Assembly: GCF_921293095.1 (NCBI RefSeq)
Contig: NC_060252.1
Location: 45,880,881-45,944,880 of the forward strand
From: Ischnura elegans
Taxonomy: Eukaryota > Arthropoda > Insecta > Odonata > Coenagrionidae
Length of the DNA stretch: 64,000 nucleotides
Direction: 5' to 3'
Position numbers and translations under genes: made by a program. Under the pieces are notes generated by a model. The model was not told the origin of the DNA. It saw only the letters and a list, made by a program, of their open reading frames with translations, and ran no database searches. Shown piece by piece: positions 24,586 to 37,975 of this stretch (positions are counted from its first letter, which is position 1; each line of letters starts with the position of its first letter).

Positions 24586-25943
24586 AATTAATTTTACCAT
24601 ATTAATTGTTTAAATGCGGTATATAAATGTATTACAATACAGTAAAAATTGCCAATAAATAAAGGATAAATAGCAATTGCAAGGAACAAATTATTACGGT
24701 ATTATTTCTTTATTTAGAGGGGATTATAAGTCTTCTCGCACATTACTGAGAAATGAATGTGCACGAGAAAATTATTTTTCCAGATTAATACAGCTGTTTA
24801 AGACCGGAAAGGTCTCATAGCCCAGCGTTCTTAACGCATGATAAATTTTGGATGCCGGCGAGATCAGGTGGCGATATCAAACAAACTAATCATGCTGAAT
24901 TAGGAAGCGGGAAGGGTGGTTAGAATGCGACAGAGCACCTGACGTCTGGACCTGGTGCAGAGAGACTTAACCGCCCCACTGGCCCAATTTGTACATTGAG
25001 ACTTAAACGGGTTTCCGGTTTCCTATCCTTATACGGAAACTAAAACGTCCTTCCACCACCAAGTTTATATTCCCATGAATAATTCGAAAACATACACGCT
25101 TGGCTGGAAAAATCTGTGAGCCTCAGGTAATCCCTAGAGTATTAAAGCAAGAATGCAATGCATGTACTGCCTATACCGGATGGTTATTATCACTCTAGAA
25201 AGATAGCTCACGGCCACCCACAGGGGAACACGTGGAAAAAGTTTCGCTGCTCAGAATTTGAAAATTTTGAAGGTAACAAAATTTGGAGGGACGGATTTGG
25301 GGGGAAAATTTGCATTTGGAGGGGAATGTACGGTGAAATAACTCAAGAAAGTTATTATGGGAAATGAATTTTGAACGTTAAATGAACTTATTATCGTAAT
25401 CCCTCCTTCGTTGGACACGACCACAAACTGTAGTCAGGGCAATTAGAGGGGGAAGTAAGGATTATTTGATTTGGGGGATACACGCAAAAATTTTGAGAGC
25501 AGGCTGGGCTAGATTAACATACAGGCGTCACTTTACAATTTTTCTTATTAAAAATGCCTCCCGCCCGAAATCACATCCATAAATTAAAGCTAGCCGCTCT
25601 ACTTTACATGGGATCATCCAAAAAAACATGGTGCATTGAACGAAGACTGGGACGCACATAAGCAACGATCTTTCTCCTCCTTTGGTAAACAATGACCAAA
25701 AAAAGGCTGCTTAGTGGAAAAGTCGCGCAGTCGAGTGAAATGAGTCACATTTAAAGCCCTTGATTGGTGCGGGGTGAGCGGACCGTTTGATAGTAACAAA
25801 ATTCCGAAAAACATTTTCAACCATCCTCGTGATTTGAATGGGCTAACGCCACAAGATAATAACTTGTTTTTTTAAGCATTATTTCGAATTTTTCAAGAGG
25901 AGTCCGCTCAAAGAAAAATCCTAATTAGCTCCTACCTCTCGAC

Positions 25944-26595
25944 ATAGGGTAGTTTCCTTCATCAAAGAAAACGAAAGGCATTGATTGCGATTCGTTACCC
26001 ACCATTAGTGTATTCATAATACACAAATTATTTGGTTTTTGAAATACCGGTTTAGACGAATGGCAAGGGTCAAATTTTATCCTCATTTGAAAAAGGCCAG
26101 ATTGGCGCCCATGCGATTCCACTCCACGTGACGTCACAGGGACCTATTTTCTACACGAGAGGATAGGAGTTATACATCGTCTGAGGTTACCAATGCATGC
26201 ATGAGGCACAGAGCTCAGGGAAACATGTCTTAATAATCACCTATTATAACTGGCTAAGGTCGGAAAGTTTTCTTCGTTTGATAAGGTATTAATAAACCTT
26301 TTTTAAGCCAAGCGCTACCAGCCAGCAAGGTACTATCCTGCGTCCTATCAGCGCACAGAGCCTCGATCAAAGTCACCTCACAAGGCGGGAGGGGGAACCA
26401 GAAATTCGTCGCACGGACTTTTTCCCATCATTCCTAATTACGCGTCGCGTTTTCGCGCGCTTGAAATTTTTCACTTTTCATTTAATCGCGAAAAATAGAC
26501 ATCGTCATTTAAAAATCTAAAAGCGTGAAATACGTACTCCAGGAGTAATAATCTTTCGATTTAGGCAATAAAAAAATAAAAGGAAACCACCCTAT
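25944..26595 (-). mobile_element. MITE-like element, copy B (inverted partner 20615-21270)
   Basis: Read on the minus strand it starts ATAGGGTGGTTTCCTT and ends AGGAAACTACCCTAT, so its terminal inverted repeat is cleaner than that of copy A. Internal sequence follows copy A in order, with the middle (GC-rich, about 26310-26400) diverged. It has no coding capacity. Confidence 0.72.
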
Positions 26596-26599
26596 TCAA

Positions 26600-29500
26600 G
26601 TGTCAGCTTCCACCATAAAAGCAGCACGTAACAATACGGAACTGTCAAAATGTTCGAAAAGAACTAAAAATGCATATTTTTTTTCAAATATTTTGTGCTT
26701 TTCACCTAAAATATGTGATTGATTGTGATTAACCTTTTTGTATCTCTACAGCCCCATTCATATTGTGATGCGTATCATTCCATCACATTTCTCACTGATT
26801 TAAATTCATTCCCTTGCGACCAAAAAGAAATATTAACTTCATAAAAAGTTTATTGACGGAGGTAATACAAATGTTAAAATATTAAGAAAATAATAGTTAA
26901 ATAAAAAAGCACATAAAATATTAAGATGGAATATACTCAACGGGGTATTCCATCAATTACATATTTTTTCACAGCATAACGCAGAATGAAGCGTTTTTAT
27001 TTAATGAGCTCCATACTATTTCTTGAAAGTGAAGAAATAGCTATTGCGAGTTATTTCCAATGATTCTTAGTAGGCAGAACGCGAAGTTAAGGCTAACACT
27101 TCCGTTGAAATTCTCAGCAATAGAGATAAAGATCGGTATAAGAGTGCGTATGGGAACAATGGCGGAATGGTGGGACTACTTTATGCAACACCATTGTTAC
27201 GCATGTTAATAGCGATTAGATTAATTTCAATACCGATCATCATGAGCCATATTACAGCTATCGCTAAGTTACCCTCATTCTTCGCTTTATGAGGACACTT
27301 TCATAAAAAATATATGCCAAATGTGTTGAGTGAACTTGCATGCTAACTTTTACCCATATATATTTATTCCCCCGAATTCATACCTGGCGGTAATGAACAA
27401 GTGATAATTCAGGATTAGCGTCATCTAAAGTCGACCGAATTATCCCCAATGTTTTTCTTTCGTTAAATAAGGTTTAGAAATCAGTTAATGAATGTTCTAC
27501 GGCCGTGCACTAGTTGAAATGAATTCCCCAATGACGAAATATTCATTGGGCAAGTTAATGAATTTGGAAGGAAGGAGTTGTATGGACGGCCTCTCTTAAA
27601 TAGCCAAGTAAAGGGTACGGTCTTGGGGAATTCGTTTTTTTCAGCTTATGCTGAAATTTGCAAATAAAAAAACACACTCTCACTCAATCACTCCGTAGTT
27701 TTGCCGTAAGGAACCAATTTTTGCGTCGGTCTCAAGCACTCACGCATTCAGGTTTGCAATTTTTTTCGCTTTCACCAGTGGTTAACTTCTTGCGCTTACT
27801 TTCTTATCCTTTCTTTAAATAGCAAAGTAAAGACTACGGTCTGAGGGAATTTGTTTCTTTCAGCTTATGTTAAGATATCCAACCATACACTCTAAATAAT
27901 AAATGCCTCAAAAGCAAAAGGCACTAAACGGAAATAGACTGAATATTCAACCTTATTTTAACCAAAATTTTCCCAATGGATAGAAAATTCACTCCAGATA
28001 TAATAATAACTGAGTGTACTGACACTAAATTCCATTCAATCGCAAAAAAAGCCTCACCCAGTTCTGATCAGTTCATCTATAGTGATATTTATTCCCCACT
28101 GAAACACAGAATGTTCCTTTCAGAACATTCATTGAGATATTACGTGAACAGAGTAAATAAATCCTCGGCCGTATTTCTGTTCTTGATGCCAATTAAATTG
28201 ATTGTAAACGCTAGTGACAATTTAAATAAAGAAGGAAATGGGCGCCATCCATCAAATTAAATGGACACACCTTCTTTGACCCACCTAAAAACGACAGAAA
28301 AAAGCACTGGAAAGAAGAAAAAATAGCTTCCCTCACATGCATGAGAACTGAGATAACTTTAGGATATCCTGTCTTGGACAATCGAAGAGATTAATTGCAA
28401 GCAGTTTACCTTCGTTTGATAGAGGCCACCCATTCACTTGCTCAGTTTTATATTTCTGAAGTTCCGAAGCACCGATATTTTGAGGTCCGGCGAGACGTTA
28501 AAGAAAACAAGGTTACCCTCTGGCATAGAGATCAGAAAGTGGTCTTGGGGGTCTATTTTTTATCGGCGTATAATTTGAGTTTCTCGATGCCCTGATTTGA
28601 CTCTGAGAGCTGTCAATTATGATTTTAAACACGTTTACCCAGATTTCGAGAAAAGAAAGAAAATCATCATGACTGGTCGCAGTTATGTAGACCCGTTGGC
28701 ATCCCTCACACCAATTTATGAAAGAATAAAAAAGGGCCGAGAAATCACATTTAAGAAATAAGAGACAACAGTTTTTAGTTATTCACGCAAAATTTAAAGC
28801 TCACTGAGGACTTTGAAATTCACCACATTTCACTTCACCCTTTCATACTTATGTAATTATATTCGGGAAACTCTCAAGAGGAAAGGAAGACTGGCTTCAT
28901 TCTCAACATTATTTTTTCCTTCGTAGGACGTACTGACCACAAGACACGGCGCTGCCTCGACTAAATGCAGTCGAGAGAGCCTTCTGCATGCAACGTAGTG
29001 TAACGCGGCGTAGGCTGTATCCACAGAAAACGAGAACTTAAATCGCCCTAAGCCAACGGAGCTCGAGAGGTAAGTGAACCAAATCAACCAAACGTGGTCG
29101 GTTACATTATACTCCGGACTTCCGAGAAGAGAATAACCATTAATACAAACTTCAAATTACTTATATAGATGGATTTCCTACTATAAGGTGGGTTGCCATC
29201 ACAGAATGGACTCTCAAATACCAAGCTGGAACTCCCAGACTTTTCCCGAGTATTAATAAGCCCAGCTTTAAAATTATCCAGACTGCTTCAGATATGATAT
29301 GTATTTCACGGATCTTATACGCTACTGCAATTGATAAAAATGTGACTAAAGACTGTTAATAAAGATTCAAATAATGTAATGACATTGTAGAAGCTCGAAA
29401 ATACTATATGAATTTTATAAAGAGCTCATAATCACTCACAAATACTCTAATGGTATTTCCATGAGGCTTGTGATAGAGTCTCCTTGTGATTTATTTGTAG

Positions 29501-29920
29501 CATACCGATTCCGTGGCTACGATGAGGTATTGGATTAGCTAATAACAAATCACCGAATGTTCAAATATTGAGAATAAGGAAGTCTGTGTAAATGACTTCA
29601 ATAATAACTATGATTTGTTTTGGGGGCGGATGAAAGGACCCTGAAGAAAGAGGATGAGAGCATACTGGAAGGAAAAAAATTGAAAGCGAGATGGAAGGAC
29701 GGAAGAAAAAAACGTGGAAGAGGTAGATATGACATGTAAAGAAATGTGAAGAAATATAAATCATCTAATGGCAATATCTGAACCCCACATCACCTACGGC
29801 TAAGTTCATAACTTAAGACGATGGAGTAATTGATGGCTACGCTAAAGACAGAAAAATTGGACTCTCAGGATAAGATAAATATTTATTTGATATATAAATA
29901 AATTCAGAGGTAAGAAAGAA
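26600..29920. other. Intergenic, AT-rich, one direct repeat
   Basis: No gene was recognised. The block at 27597-27656 (AAGTAAAGGGTACGGTCTTG and CAGCTTATG) recurs at 27816-27876 at about 80% identity by eye, an offset of 219 nt. Confidence 0.5.
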
Positions 29921-29929
29921 AGGGATAGG

Positions 29930-30078
29930 AACATGTAATAGAAAGAGGACGAGGACAACGGTGCTTTGGTAAATGGAAAAAGTCAGAAATCAGAACGTAA
30001 GAATTCGGTCTGACTGGGACTCGAACCCAGAACCTCTGGGATGCAGGCCGGGTGCTTTATCAATTGCGCTACCAGGAC
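29930..30078 (-). mobile_element. tRNA-derived SINE, second family
   Basis: On the minus strand GTCCTGGTAGCGCAATTGAT carries an A box (TAGCGCAATTG), and GGTTCGAGTCC is a B box. The anticodon stem does not pair, so it is a SINE head. The body downstream of the head is short and not well delimited. Confidence 0.6.
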
Positions 30079-30079
30079 G

Positions 30080-32100
30080 CTTACATTTTTCACGATTTCG
30101 GCGGGAGTTTTTGGACAGAAAACTCCCATTTTATAAAAATACACACAATGAAACTTAACAACCGCATAAGACCTACCCAATCACTAGAGTAATAATTTTT
30201 GCGTCATGGAAAACAATTCTCTATCTACGCCCTATGCAAAACCCTTTCTAGGTACATAAAAAACAGCGGGAATTTCCTAGCGGATAACCAACAAGTGCGG
30301 AAGACGACTATTCCGCTTGATTACCGAAGTGAAAAAAGGACATGCTGAGGAGAAAATTCTCCATTATGGATGACTGAAATCTATGAGATTAATCGCAACG
30401 GAGTTTTCCATTCGCAAAAGCCTTGGTCATCCAAGGTAGCCATTATAAGCTATCCAAAGAGGCATCGTAAATTAAATGAAAAGGTGACCGATAATACAAT
30501 TTTCAGCCCTTTTTTGAAAGGAAAAGAGAAAAAACTGAACATAGAAGGTGAGATTAATTAAAAGTCGAATAGTTCTCCTTGTTGTCTGGGTGTGGTAATG
30601 GGTCTGGGTTGTCTGGGTGGGTGTATTGTATTTTTTTGCCCTCTACGTCAACATTGCTATTCTCGAGACGAAATTACTGATCTCCCAACTTATGATATGG
30701 TTGCCTACGTGGCGATTCAAATGAAAATGAGGAAAAATATTTCTTAGCTCTCAACCGTAACAATATATGATAGATTTTTACACAGACGATAAATCAAAGT
30801 CACTAGAGTCTAGGAGCTTAGCATTACGATTTCATTTGTTTAACAGAAATGTATAAACATAAAGTTTCATGGAAAACTGATGAACACTAACCTTGACGAT
30901 TGCTAGTTTATAAATGTAGAGCAATGCATAATATCTTGAGCAGTAGACTAATTTAAGGATCAAAATATTCTGATAAGTTCTAATGCTAATTCTTTCTGAT
31001 TTTTTATACGGGTGTCATTAATGGGGCATATATTTCATCGCTCACTTGTGCGCACTGAAAGCTCTGTTTGTGTTGCGCACAGGAGATGTAATTCAAATAT
31101 CTGATACGTTAAGTATCTATAAATATTTTTGTAACTGAGATTTATTAAATAGATTGCATTTCCAAGTTTGCAAAACCAAAGACGTAAGATCTTCGGTAAC
31201 ATTAGCTTAAGTACATTTCTTACAAAAATATAAATTTGAACCATCATAGTCTGTTAGATTGCGGTTTAATAGTATTTACAACGAATAAATAAGTGATAGC
31301 TCTCTTCAACCTGCTTCTCTCTACTACCTTAAGTGATAGCTTTCAACTACCTGCTGATGAAGCTAATGCTCCGGAAACAGTAGCAAGCATGAATCCTGGA
31401 AAGGTTAGTAGAACACATCATTCAACTGCATTCAGAAAGTGTTCATCATACTCATAACGAGCAAATCTTAAACCGTAGCGTGCATAACCCTTACGTTGAT
31501 GGAACTGATAATGCAATGAGAACATAAGATCCAAAGGAAGATGAATCATGGAGTTAAGCACAGAAGATCTTTACAGTATATACACGATGATATTCGTATT
31601 ATTGGTATTCTACTCATGCGTAATGCATTTTAATTCACGCCGAAATTTAAACAGGCAAATCAGCGAAACGCTGAAATATTTTAAGGAACGACCGAGTAAT
31701 AGCATGATAGAGCACAAAAAGGACATGAAATAAGTGAAAGGCGTTCATTAAAACTAAAATTAGGTTTAATATGAGCGGAATGGATCCTATTCAATCGGTG
31801 CGCAGAACCACGTCTGCCATATCATATCGGCTACGTAGGGATACATAAATATTTAGCTCGTCCATTTCACATCTCTACACAATGCTTACAAACATTTTTA
31901 GAAATAATTTGTACATTTTTTTGAATCTTTAACCCAGAACAGGAAAAGGGGAAATATAACTTTACCGACAAGATAATAAAATAAATTTCTTCCGAGAATC
32001 CGTATTGGGCTTACATACAACTAAATCAAACCTGATTTAAATTATTTTTAAGTTACAAACATGAAAGATAACATTTTTAAGAGGGAGAGCATGTTCATAA
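30080..32100. other. Intergenic, no gene seen
   Basis: AT-rich. It contains a ribozyme-like motif at 31347-31383 (see findings) and a short block at 31688-31710 resembling the mariner end plus its flank at 33164-33188. No protein-coding signature. Confidence 0.45.
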
Positions 32101-32154
32101 TAGCATACAATAACGAATAAATTAAATTACTTTCATATAACGTTAATCACTTAA

Positions 32155-33177
32155 TCATACTGTTTTGGCGTTTTTTCAACAATCCTGAGATTTTCCGCAT
32201 CGATATATAGCTTTTGAGGAAATATGGCTTCATCGCTATACTTTAGAGACAAAAGAACACGATGAAAGATTATCTTTTTCCGTTTCAAATATGGTCGCTT
32301 TTCCTTGATTTCTTCCCTCAATCGGTCCAATAATGACGCATAGTACTCTCCTGCTATTGTTTTTCCCATTTCCAAGTAATCGATATAAATTATTCCGTGC
32401 GCATCCCAAAAGACAGTAGCCATAACCATGCCAGCCGATTTCACCGTCTTTGCCTTCTTTGGAACCCGTTCGCCTTCAAAAGTCCTCTGCTTTGGATGTT
32501 CTTTTGTTTCAGGTGTGTTGTAATGAATCCAGTTTCATCCACAGTTATGTATCGACGCCGAAAATCCTTACGATTGCGAAGAAAAAGAGCCAAATCAGCC
32601 TCAGACTTGACCACACGATCGCGTTTATTTTCTGCTGTAGGCAAACGCGGCACCCATCTTGCCGAGAATTTTTAACACCCAATTTTTGGTGCAAAATTAT
32701 TACAACTGAGCCTTGCGATGTGCCTGTGGCTTCAACACTTGGCTATTTCGCACACTTTGATTCATCGATCACACAAAACCATATCATGAATTTTGTCAAT
32801 TATTTCGGGGGTAGATACATCCACAGGGCGTCTGGAACGATGTTCAACTTTAATGGACGTACGCCACGTTTAAACTCATTCACCCAGTTATAAATAGTTC
32901 CAAACACAGGTGCAGATGTGCCGTAAACTTCCTCCAATTCAGCTTTCATTTCTTTCGGCATTGACCTTTTAAAAACAAAATTTCATCACCGTTCGAAACT
33001 CACTTTTCTCCATTTTTTACAAACAACTGAAAGTACTTCAGTTGACAACAAAAATGAAACTATGGGATGGATACAGCTCAAACTTTAACAGAGTGCTGCT
33101 TACTGTGAAAAATTCATTTATATTACTACGAGAGTGATTTATAGGAAATTCTAAGGACTTATTGAACGACCCTCGTA
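32155..33177 (-). pseudogene. mariner transposase relic, 5' half, inverted
   Basis: The minus strand begins with a mariner end (complement of ACTTATTGAACGACCCTCGTA at 33157-33177). About 150 nt later comes a degraded transposase: MPKEMKAELEEVYG, GRTSIKVEHRSRRPVDVSTP, then RRRYITVDETGFITTHLKQK and SAGMVMATVFWDAHGIIYID with GEYYASLLDRL. Several frameshifts and stops break it. VDET and VFWDAHG are the family's first catalytic-Asp region and the segment before the second. The reading stops matching at FHR near 32265, where DNAPCH would be expected. Confidence 0.82.
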
Positions 33178-33284
33178 ATAGCATGAGAGTTTTATGCATC
33201 ATTATCAGATCGGTTCTTACTAGAAATAGAGAATAGCATCCTAATTGGAAACAGGAAATGATACTCCTTCAACAATAATATGTT

Positions 33285-33627
33285 CGGTTGCACACCAGTT
33301 CGGTTGCAATAGCCAAAATTACGGAATTAACGTTTCAAAGATTCTCCGTATTCACCAGACTTGGCCTCCAGTGACTCTTTCTTATTTCAAAACTTGAAGA
33401 AACGGCTTGACGGACAAAGCTTTTCGTCTTAGGAGGAGTTCATAACCCATACTAATACCTATTTTGAGAATATCCAGAAATTCTACTTCTTGAACGGCTT
33501 AAAATGCTTACAAAATGCATCCAATTTTTTTGGAGCTGAAAGGAGACTATGATGAAAAAATAAAAGAATTGGCTCAATATAATTTGTTTTTATATATTTT
33601 TTAAATACTTATTGAACGACCCTAGTA
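33285..33627 (+). pseudogene. mariner transposase relic, 3' half
   Basis: The plus strand encodes HTSSVAIAKITEL, SPYSPDLASSDSFLFQNLKK and EEFITHTNTYFENIQKFYF in shifting frames. This is the part of mariner that follows DNAPCH, and it ends in the 3' terminal repeat ACTTATTGAACGACCCTAGTA (33607-33627). It continues where the minus-strand half stops. The two halves look like one element whose 5' half was inverted. Confidence 0.78.
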
Positions 33628-33629
33628 TT

Positions 33630-36300
33630 TTATATTGTTTAGGACTATTATTGTTTCCTCAAATTTTAACAGGTAATTATTTTACCTTAGTTCTTGAATA
33701 TAGTGGGTAATATAACCATAGTAACGTTTGTATTTATTATTTCCGGGATAGAAAATCTAAAATTGACTAATTTTATGCTAAGCTAGCATAAACATCTCTC
33801 AAAGAAACGGTGACATTTACAAGGTAGACAACAGTCGATTTCTAAAAATGCCACTCAAACAAACGAAACATCTATTAATAACGTCACAGGCTGTAAGATT
33901 TGTGATGAGGAAGAGATTGGAAAACCTCATTAAAATTCTAGCGCTGGCAGGCTGGAGCGATTGGGAGCTATTATTTCTTTCAGCATTCCAACTTTCATGA
34001 GACAAGGAAAATTTTTAAGACTTGTAAAATTAAATTTTTACGCATCGCCATAACCAAAGTTATAGATGAAACTTCACCTCATGATCTAAAATTCCATAAG
34101 TCATAGCATTACAAAAAATTGAATCTAAAGGATGCTGCATAATGCACATACAAAAAAAAAACAAAAGGTCCGAAAGTAATTCAATGGAATATGGCGTCCA
34201 AAGATAGGAACTTAAATTTGTAAGCAAATGAATGAATTCTGCACACATATTACTTTATTCAACTTGACTGTGTCTTTATAAAACTAATTTCATTTTAGCT
34301 ACCAACCCAACAAAGAAAGCAAAAAATACGATTATTTTTATACAGCTGCTATTATTCCTTAAAAAGGAAACTTCTTTGCAACTCAATTTATCTTCAATTT
34401 TACCACCAAAATTTGAGCAATGTTTTAAGTTATAATGCAAAAGTAATGGTTGACAGGCACATGGCATACTTTACCACAAATGGTGGAAAAATGAATAAAT
34501 GTCCTCCGTGATAGAAATACGTACCAAGGTATACTGAATAAATCTCAGAATTTTACCGTTATGGCCCGAAATTAATTTAGCTTAAACCCAAAATCTAATG
34601 AACTTATTTAAAAAGTCACCGGGGATAAAAACGAAAGAAAAACATTTTTAAACCTTACGAATCTTTTTCAAGGCTCTCTTGAGATTGTCATCCCTAAATC
34701 TTCTTTATTAGGTCTATGTAGAATGATCTATAGCCAACACCAAAGTCTTTACGTTTTTTTTTTTTTTTTAAAGTTTCACGCAGAGCATTAACTACAGCAA
34801 AATGTAATGAGATCAATAAGAACTCATTATGTTACCCAAGGTGAGGAAGACTTTGCCCACTGGAGTCTTAATTGACACCAAGCTCACGGACAATTTACTT
34901 AAGTGCGGAAAACCCAGGAGAAACTAAAAGGGATCATTTAATGAGAGAAATTGAGGTCAATGTCACTTTTTTAACAAAGAAGCAATTGCAATACATCGAT
35001 TCTCACAAGTATGTGCATCCGCTTTTGCCCAGTTATAATTCCATATAAACCGGAACTATTACATTTAAATTCAATGAACTTAATCATTCCCTCCCTACGT
35101 GAATTAAAACTCAAAACCAGGGTGAGATTCTTATTTACAATGCTCACATTATATTCAAAGAGATATTCTTCTACCTTAAATTAAACATGCATCTATAATT
35201 ATAATCTACACGAATATTTAAAAAGATCATCTGTAGCTACATTTTTGAGACTTTAAATATTGATTAACACACGGAATAAATTAGGATGTGAGAAGTACTT
35301 GATAATTACCGCTAATTACCATTACCAAGCTCGAAGTCGTCAAATTGCGAGGTATACTCGATGTAATCAAAGGTTATCTGCGTACAAATACAAAGATTAA
35401 AATGAGACGTACCGGAAAAATATACTCACAAATCGATCGGCAGGCATATTCATAGCAACTGGCAGGAGAGCCGAGGGGATACTCAAGAGCCTTCCCCAAA
35501 GCGGTTCAAGTGGAAAAATATAATTTTCAGATGGGGTGGCGAGGGTTAGACTACCACGAGTAATTAAGAATGAAAATAAATTCGTGGAGAAGGCACGGAT
35601 TATTACAAGCATTAAAATGGTGTACCTGCTTTCATGCAAATTTCCGCTATTGCCGGTGATGCCTGAGAAAAGGAAATTTAAAAATGAAATATCACAAAGT
35701 ATAAGTATCATAGCGTTGCATTTTCAAAAATTTTCCCCAAATCTGGAACGCCAATTTCAATTTGTAATCAACGATTCACCGTTTATCAACGTGATATTGC
35801 TAGGGTCTAGAACCTCTTCTGGCCGACAGGTATGCTGGAGCCTTCAACTGATACCAGCAAGATGTCGAAAATAATTGACGTTTTAAAGTAAAACTCGAAC
35901 CCTTTATTTACTAGCTACTTCCTCAGTCCCAACAATTAGCTTTGAACAAGATGAAAATGAATTATTGACCCGTATGACTGCTATAATTGATTAAAAAAGA
36001 ATGGACATTTAGAATATCTTGATGCATATTGCAATGTTAAATCCTGCCTAATATTACTTAACTATAAGATTTCTTATTCCGCATCAGAAAAATGAGCCGA
36101 TCACCTCGCATGCCTTGCTAACACTACAGTCACACGTTTGAGAAAAATCGTTCTTCCATAGGGCTCCGCGGTATCTGTTTTGCACGACTCGGGCACTATC
36201 TTCTGTAACATGAAAATCAACCTTTCAAAGAACGCATGAGTGGAATCGACAAAAATCTACTTCCATTTAACAAAAAACTGTAAGGGTTGGACATTAGATG
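33630..36300. other. Intergenic, no gene seen
   Basis: AT-rich with a poly(T) run at about 34747-34769. The open frames at 35397-35874 overlap on opposite strands, lack domains and have no splice context. Confidence 0.45.
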
Positions 36301-36317
36301 ATAGCGACGTATTGCTG

Positions 36318-36418
36318 TTCGGGTATTACTGTATCGGGTTTCCTCCCATTCTCTTGATAACGCTCCCAGTAGGAGTGAAACGTTGAGTTAAATAGTTATC
36401 TACACAGCAATACCCGAG
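36318..36418 (+). repeat. Hairpin-ended module with TTGATAA-hairpin-GAAAC core
   Basis: Arms 36318-36334 and 36402-36418 are inverted copies at about 14 of 17 positions (TTCGGGTATTACTG / CAGCAATACCCGAG). Between them TTGATAA, an internal stem CTCC/GGAG and GAAAC are in order. This resembles Penelope-like element or hammerhead-type repeats; see findings. Confidence 0.4.
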
Positions 36419-36547
36419 AACCACCACCAACATTGATAAAAGAAGCTGTGAAAATCTTCAGACGAAATTTAGATGAGAGCATTAGGCAGACCTAAATGGT
36501 CGGCTTCATCCAGCTTGAGCTCCAAAGGTCAAGTTTTCCCTTCCTTT

Positions 36548-36753
36548 TCATTTATTTTTTATTTTATTTTATTCTCCAACCACCGGATACAGCTCTTATT
36601 GGCCATTTTATACCGAGGTGTTCAACAAATGTAACAAGTAAACGTACACAAACAACCATGCCCTGGACCGGGGAAACCTACCCAGGCGGGACTCGAACCC
36701 GCGACCTCTTGTTTGGCAGGCGAGAACGTTACCCCGCCGCCACCGAGGCCGGC
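36548..36753 (-). mobile_element. tRNA-Gly-derived SINE with shared LINE-type tail
   Basis: Minus strand: GCCGGCCTCGGTGGCGGCGG, CTCGCCTGCCAAAC, then a B box GGTTCGAGTCC. The body ends in an A/T-rich AATAAAATAAAAT tail after GGTGGTTGGAG. The tail aligns with that of the copy at 42031-42224 (GGTGGTATGTGAAATAAATA). It looks complete from head to tail. Confidence 0.82.
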
Positions 36754-36826
36754 AAAGCAATTTCAAAGCAATTTTCGAAGCAATTTGCCTTTGGTTTTTC
36801 CAAACTTTCATAAAAACTGGTGTTTG

Positions 36827-37330
36827 AAAGAGAGAGGGAAATAATTGACGATATTCTTCGGATTAGGTTCAGTAATTACGGGGAGGAGTCCTTAGGAGCT
36901 CTCAAAGATATACTGAGGACAACACTGAGATGCTTAACGCCAATATTATTAAGGAGAGTGTTAACGATTACATAATAGTGTCTGGATTTCTTGTTGATTA
37001 AAATGGACGAACAGGGTGAGAAATTAGGATGTATACCGAAGGACATGAGAAAAATGACAAAATGGAGTACTGGGCGCCAAAGAAGAACACGGACAAGATT
37101 ATCTACATAATGAGGCACAGAAATTACAAGGGAAACATAATGGACGGAAGTAATAGATAAAAAAAGGTTCTCAGAGACCTATATAAATGATCAAGGTAAA
37201 AGTAACTAGGACAGATAAAAAGGGACACGGGGAAGGAGAACCTAAAGGAGGTAAACGAATTAGCTTGGGATAGGAAGAAATGTAGAGCTCCAGTACACCA
37301 ATCTTAGGATTGCAATGCATGGATAGGTAT
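36827..37330 (+). mobile_element. Decayed LINE 3' fragment and flanking repeat
   Basis: 36827-36880 (GAAAGAGAGAGGGAAATAA, then GGTTCAGTAATTAC) recurs at 37915-37970. From about 37040 to 37320 the plus strand keeps broken LINE-tail phrases such as RRTRTRLST and FSETYINDQGKS, ending near CACCAATCTTAGGATTG. That end resembles the RTE-like ends at 11219 and 17790. No intact frame. Confidence 0.5.
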
Positions 37331-37914
37331 AATAGATGTATGTATGGATAGATTTAATTAATTCTAATTGCTATCCATCGTCATGAGTGCAAATTTAATG
37401 GAAATAAATTTCTCTATCGAAATTAACAATTTGTACACAAACGCTATCTTCGTAATGGGCTGATTAGTTAGCTAAAACAGGGAAAGGTCAGAGAAAGAGA
37501 GATAGCGAGATCTGGAGCACATTAAACCTCCGATTTACAATGGCTTCGAATAATACGGCATACTATCTGAGCTGATTTTGAGCGCGCTTCCTAAAATTTC
37601 AAAATTCCCTAATTTTGTTTCCAACAAAATCTCGCATTATACGTCATACTTGCGCTGATGCTCTTTACACTGACTCCTCGTATGGAAATAATGCTGATTC
37701 AACATACAATGGGATCCACTTTACGGGCGGTCTTCTGGAGCGGATTAATATCCTAAAGAGAGTTTACTGTATGCCTTATCACCCTGATCACATACTTAGT
37801 GATGAGAGAACTGAGCCTATACAGTCGACTTCACGTTCCTAACGTAAAGTTCTCCCTTTCGCTTCGAAGCGATTAGCCAACACCCAACGGATTTTCTCTT
37901 TTAAAGAATTCATT

Positions 37915-37975
37915 CGAAAGAGAGAGGGAAATAAATGACGGTGTTATTCGGAGCAGGTCCAGTTACCATGGGAAG
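37915..37975 (+). repeat. Direct repeat of 36827-36880
   Basis: Shares GAAAGAGAGAGGGAAATAA, a GACG run and a CAGGTCCAGTTACC-type block with the copy about 1.09 kb upstream. A CpG-rich tract follows at once. Confidence 0.5.

Noticed and set aside
35397..35874. Overlapping open frames on both strands
   Set aside because: They are each other's shadows, lack domains and sit in ordinary intergenic DNA.
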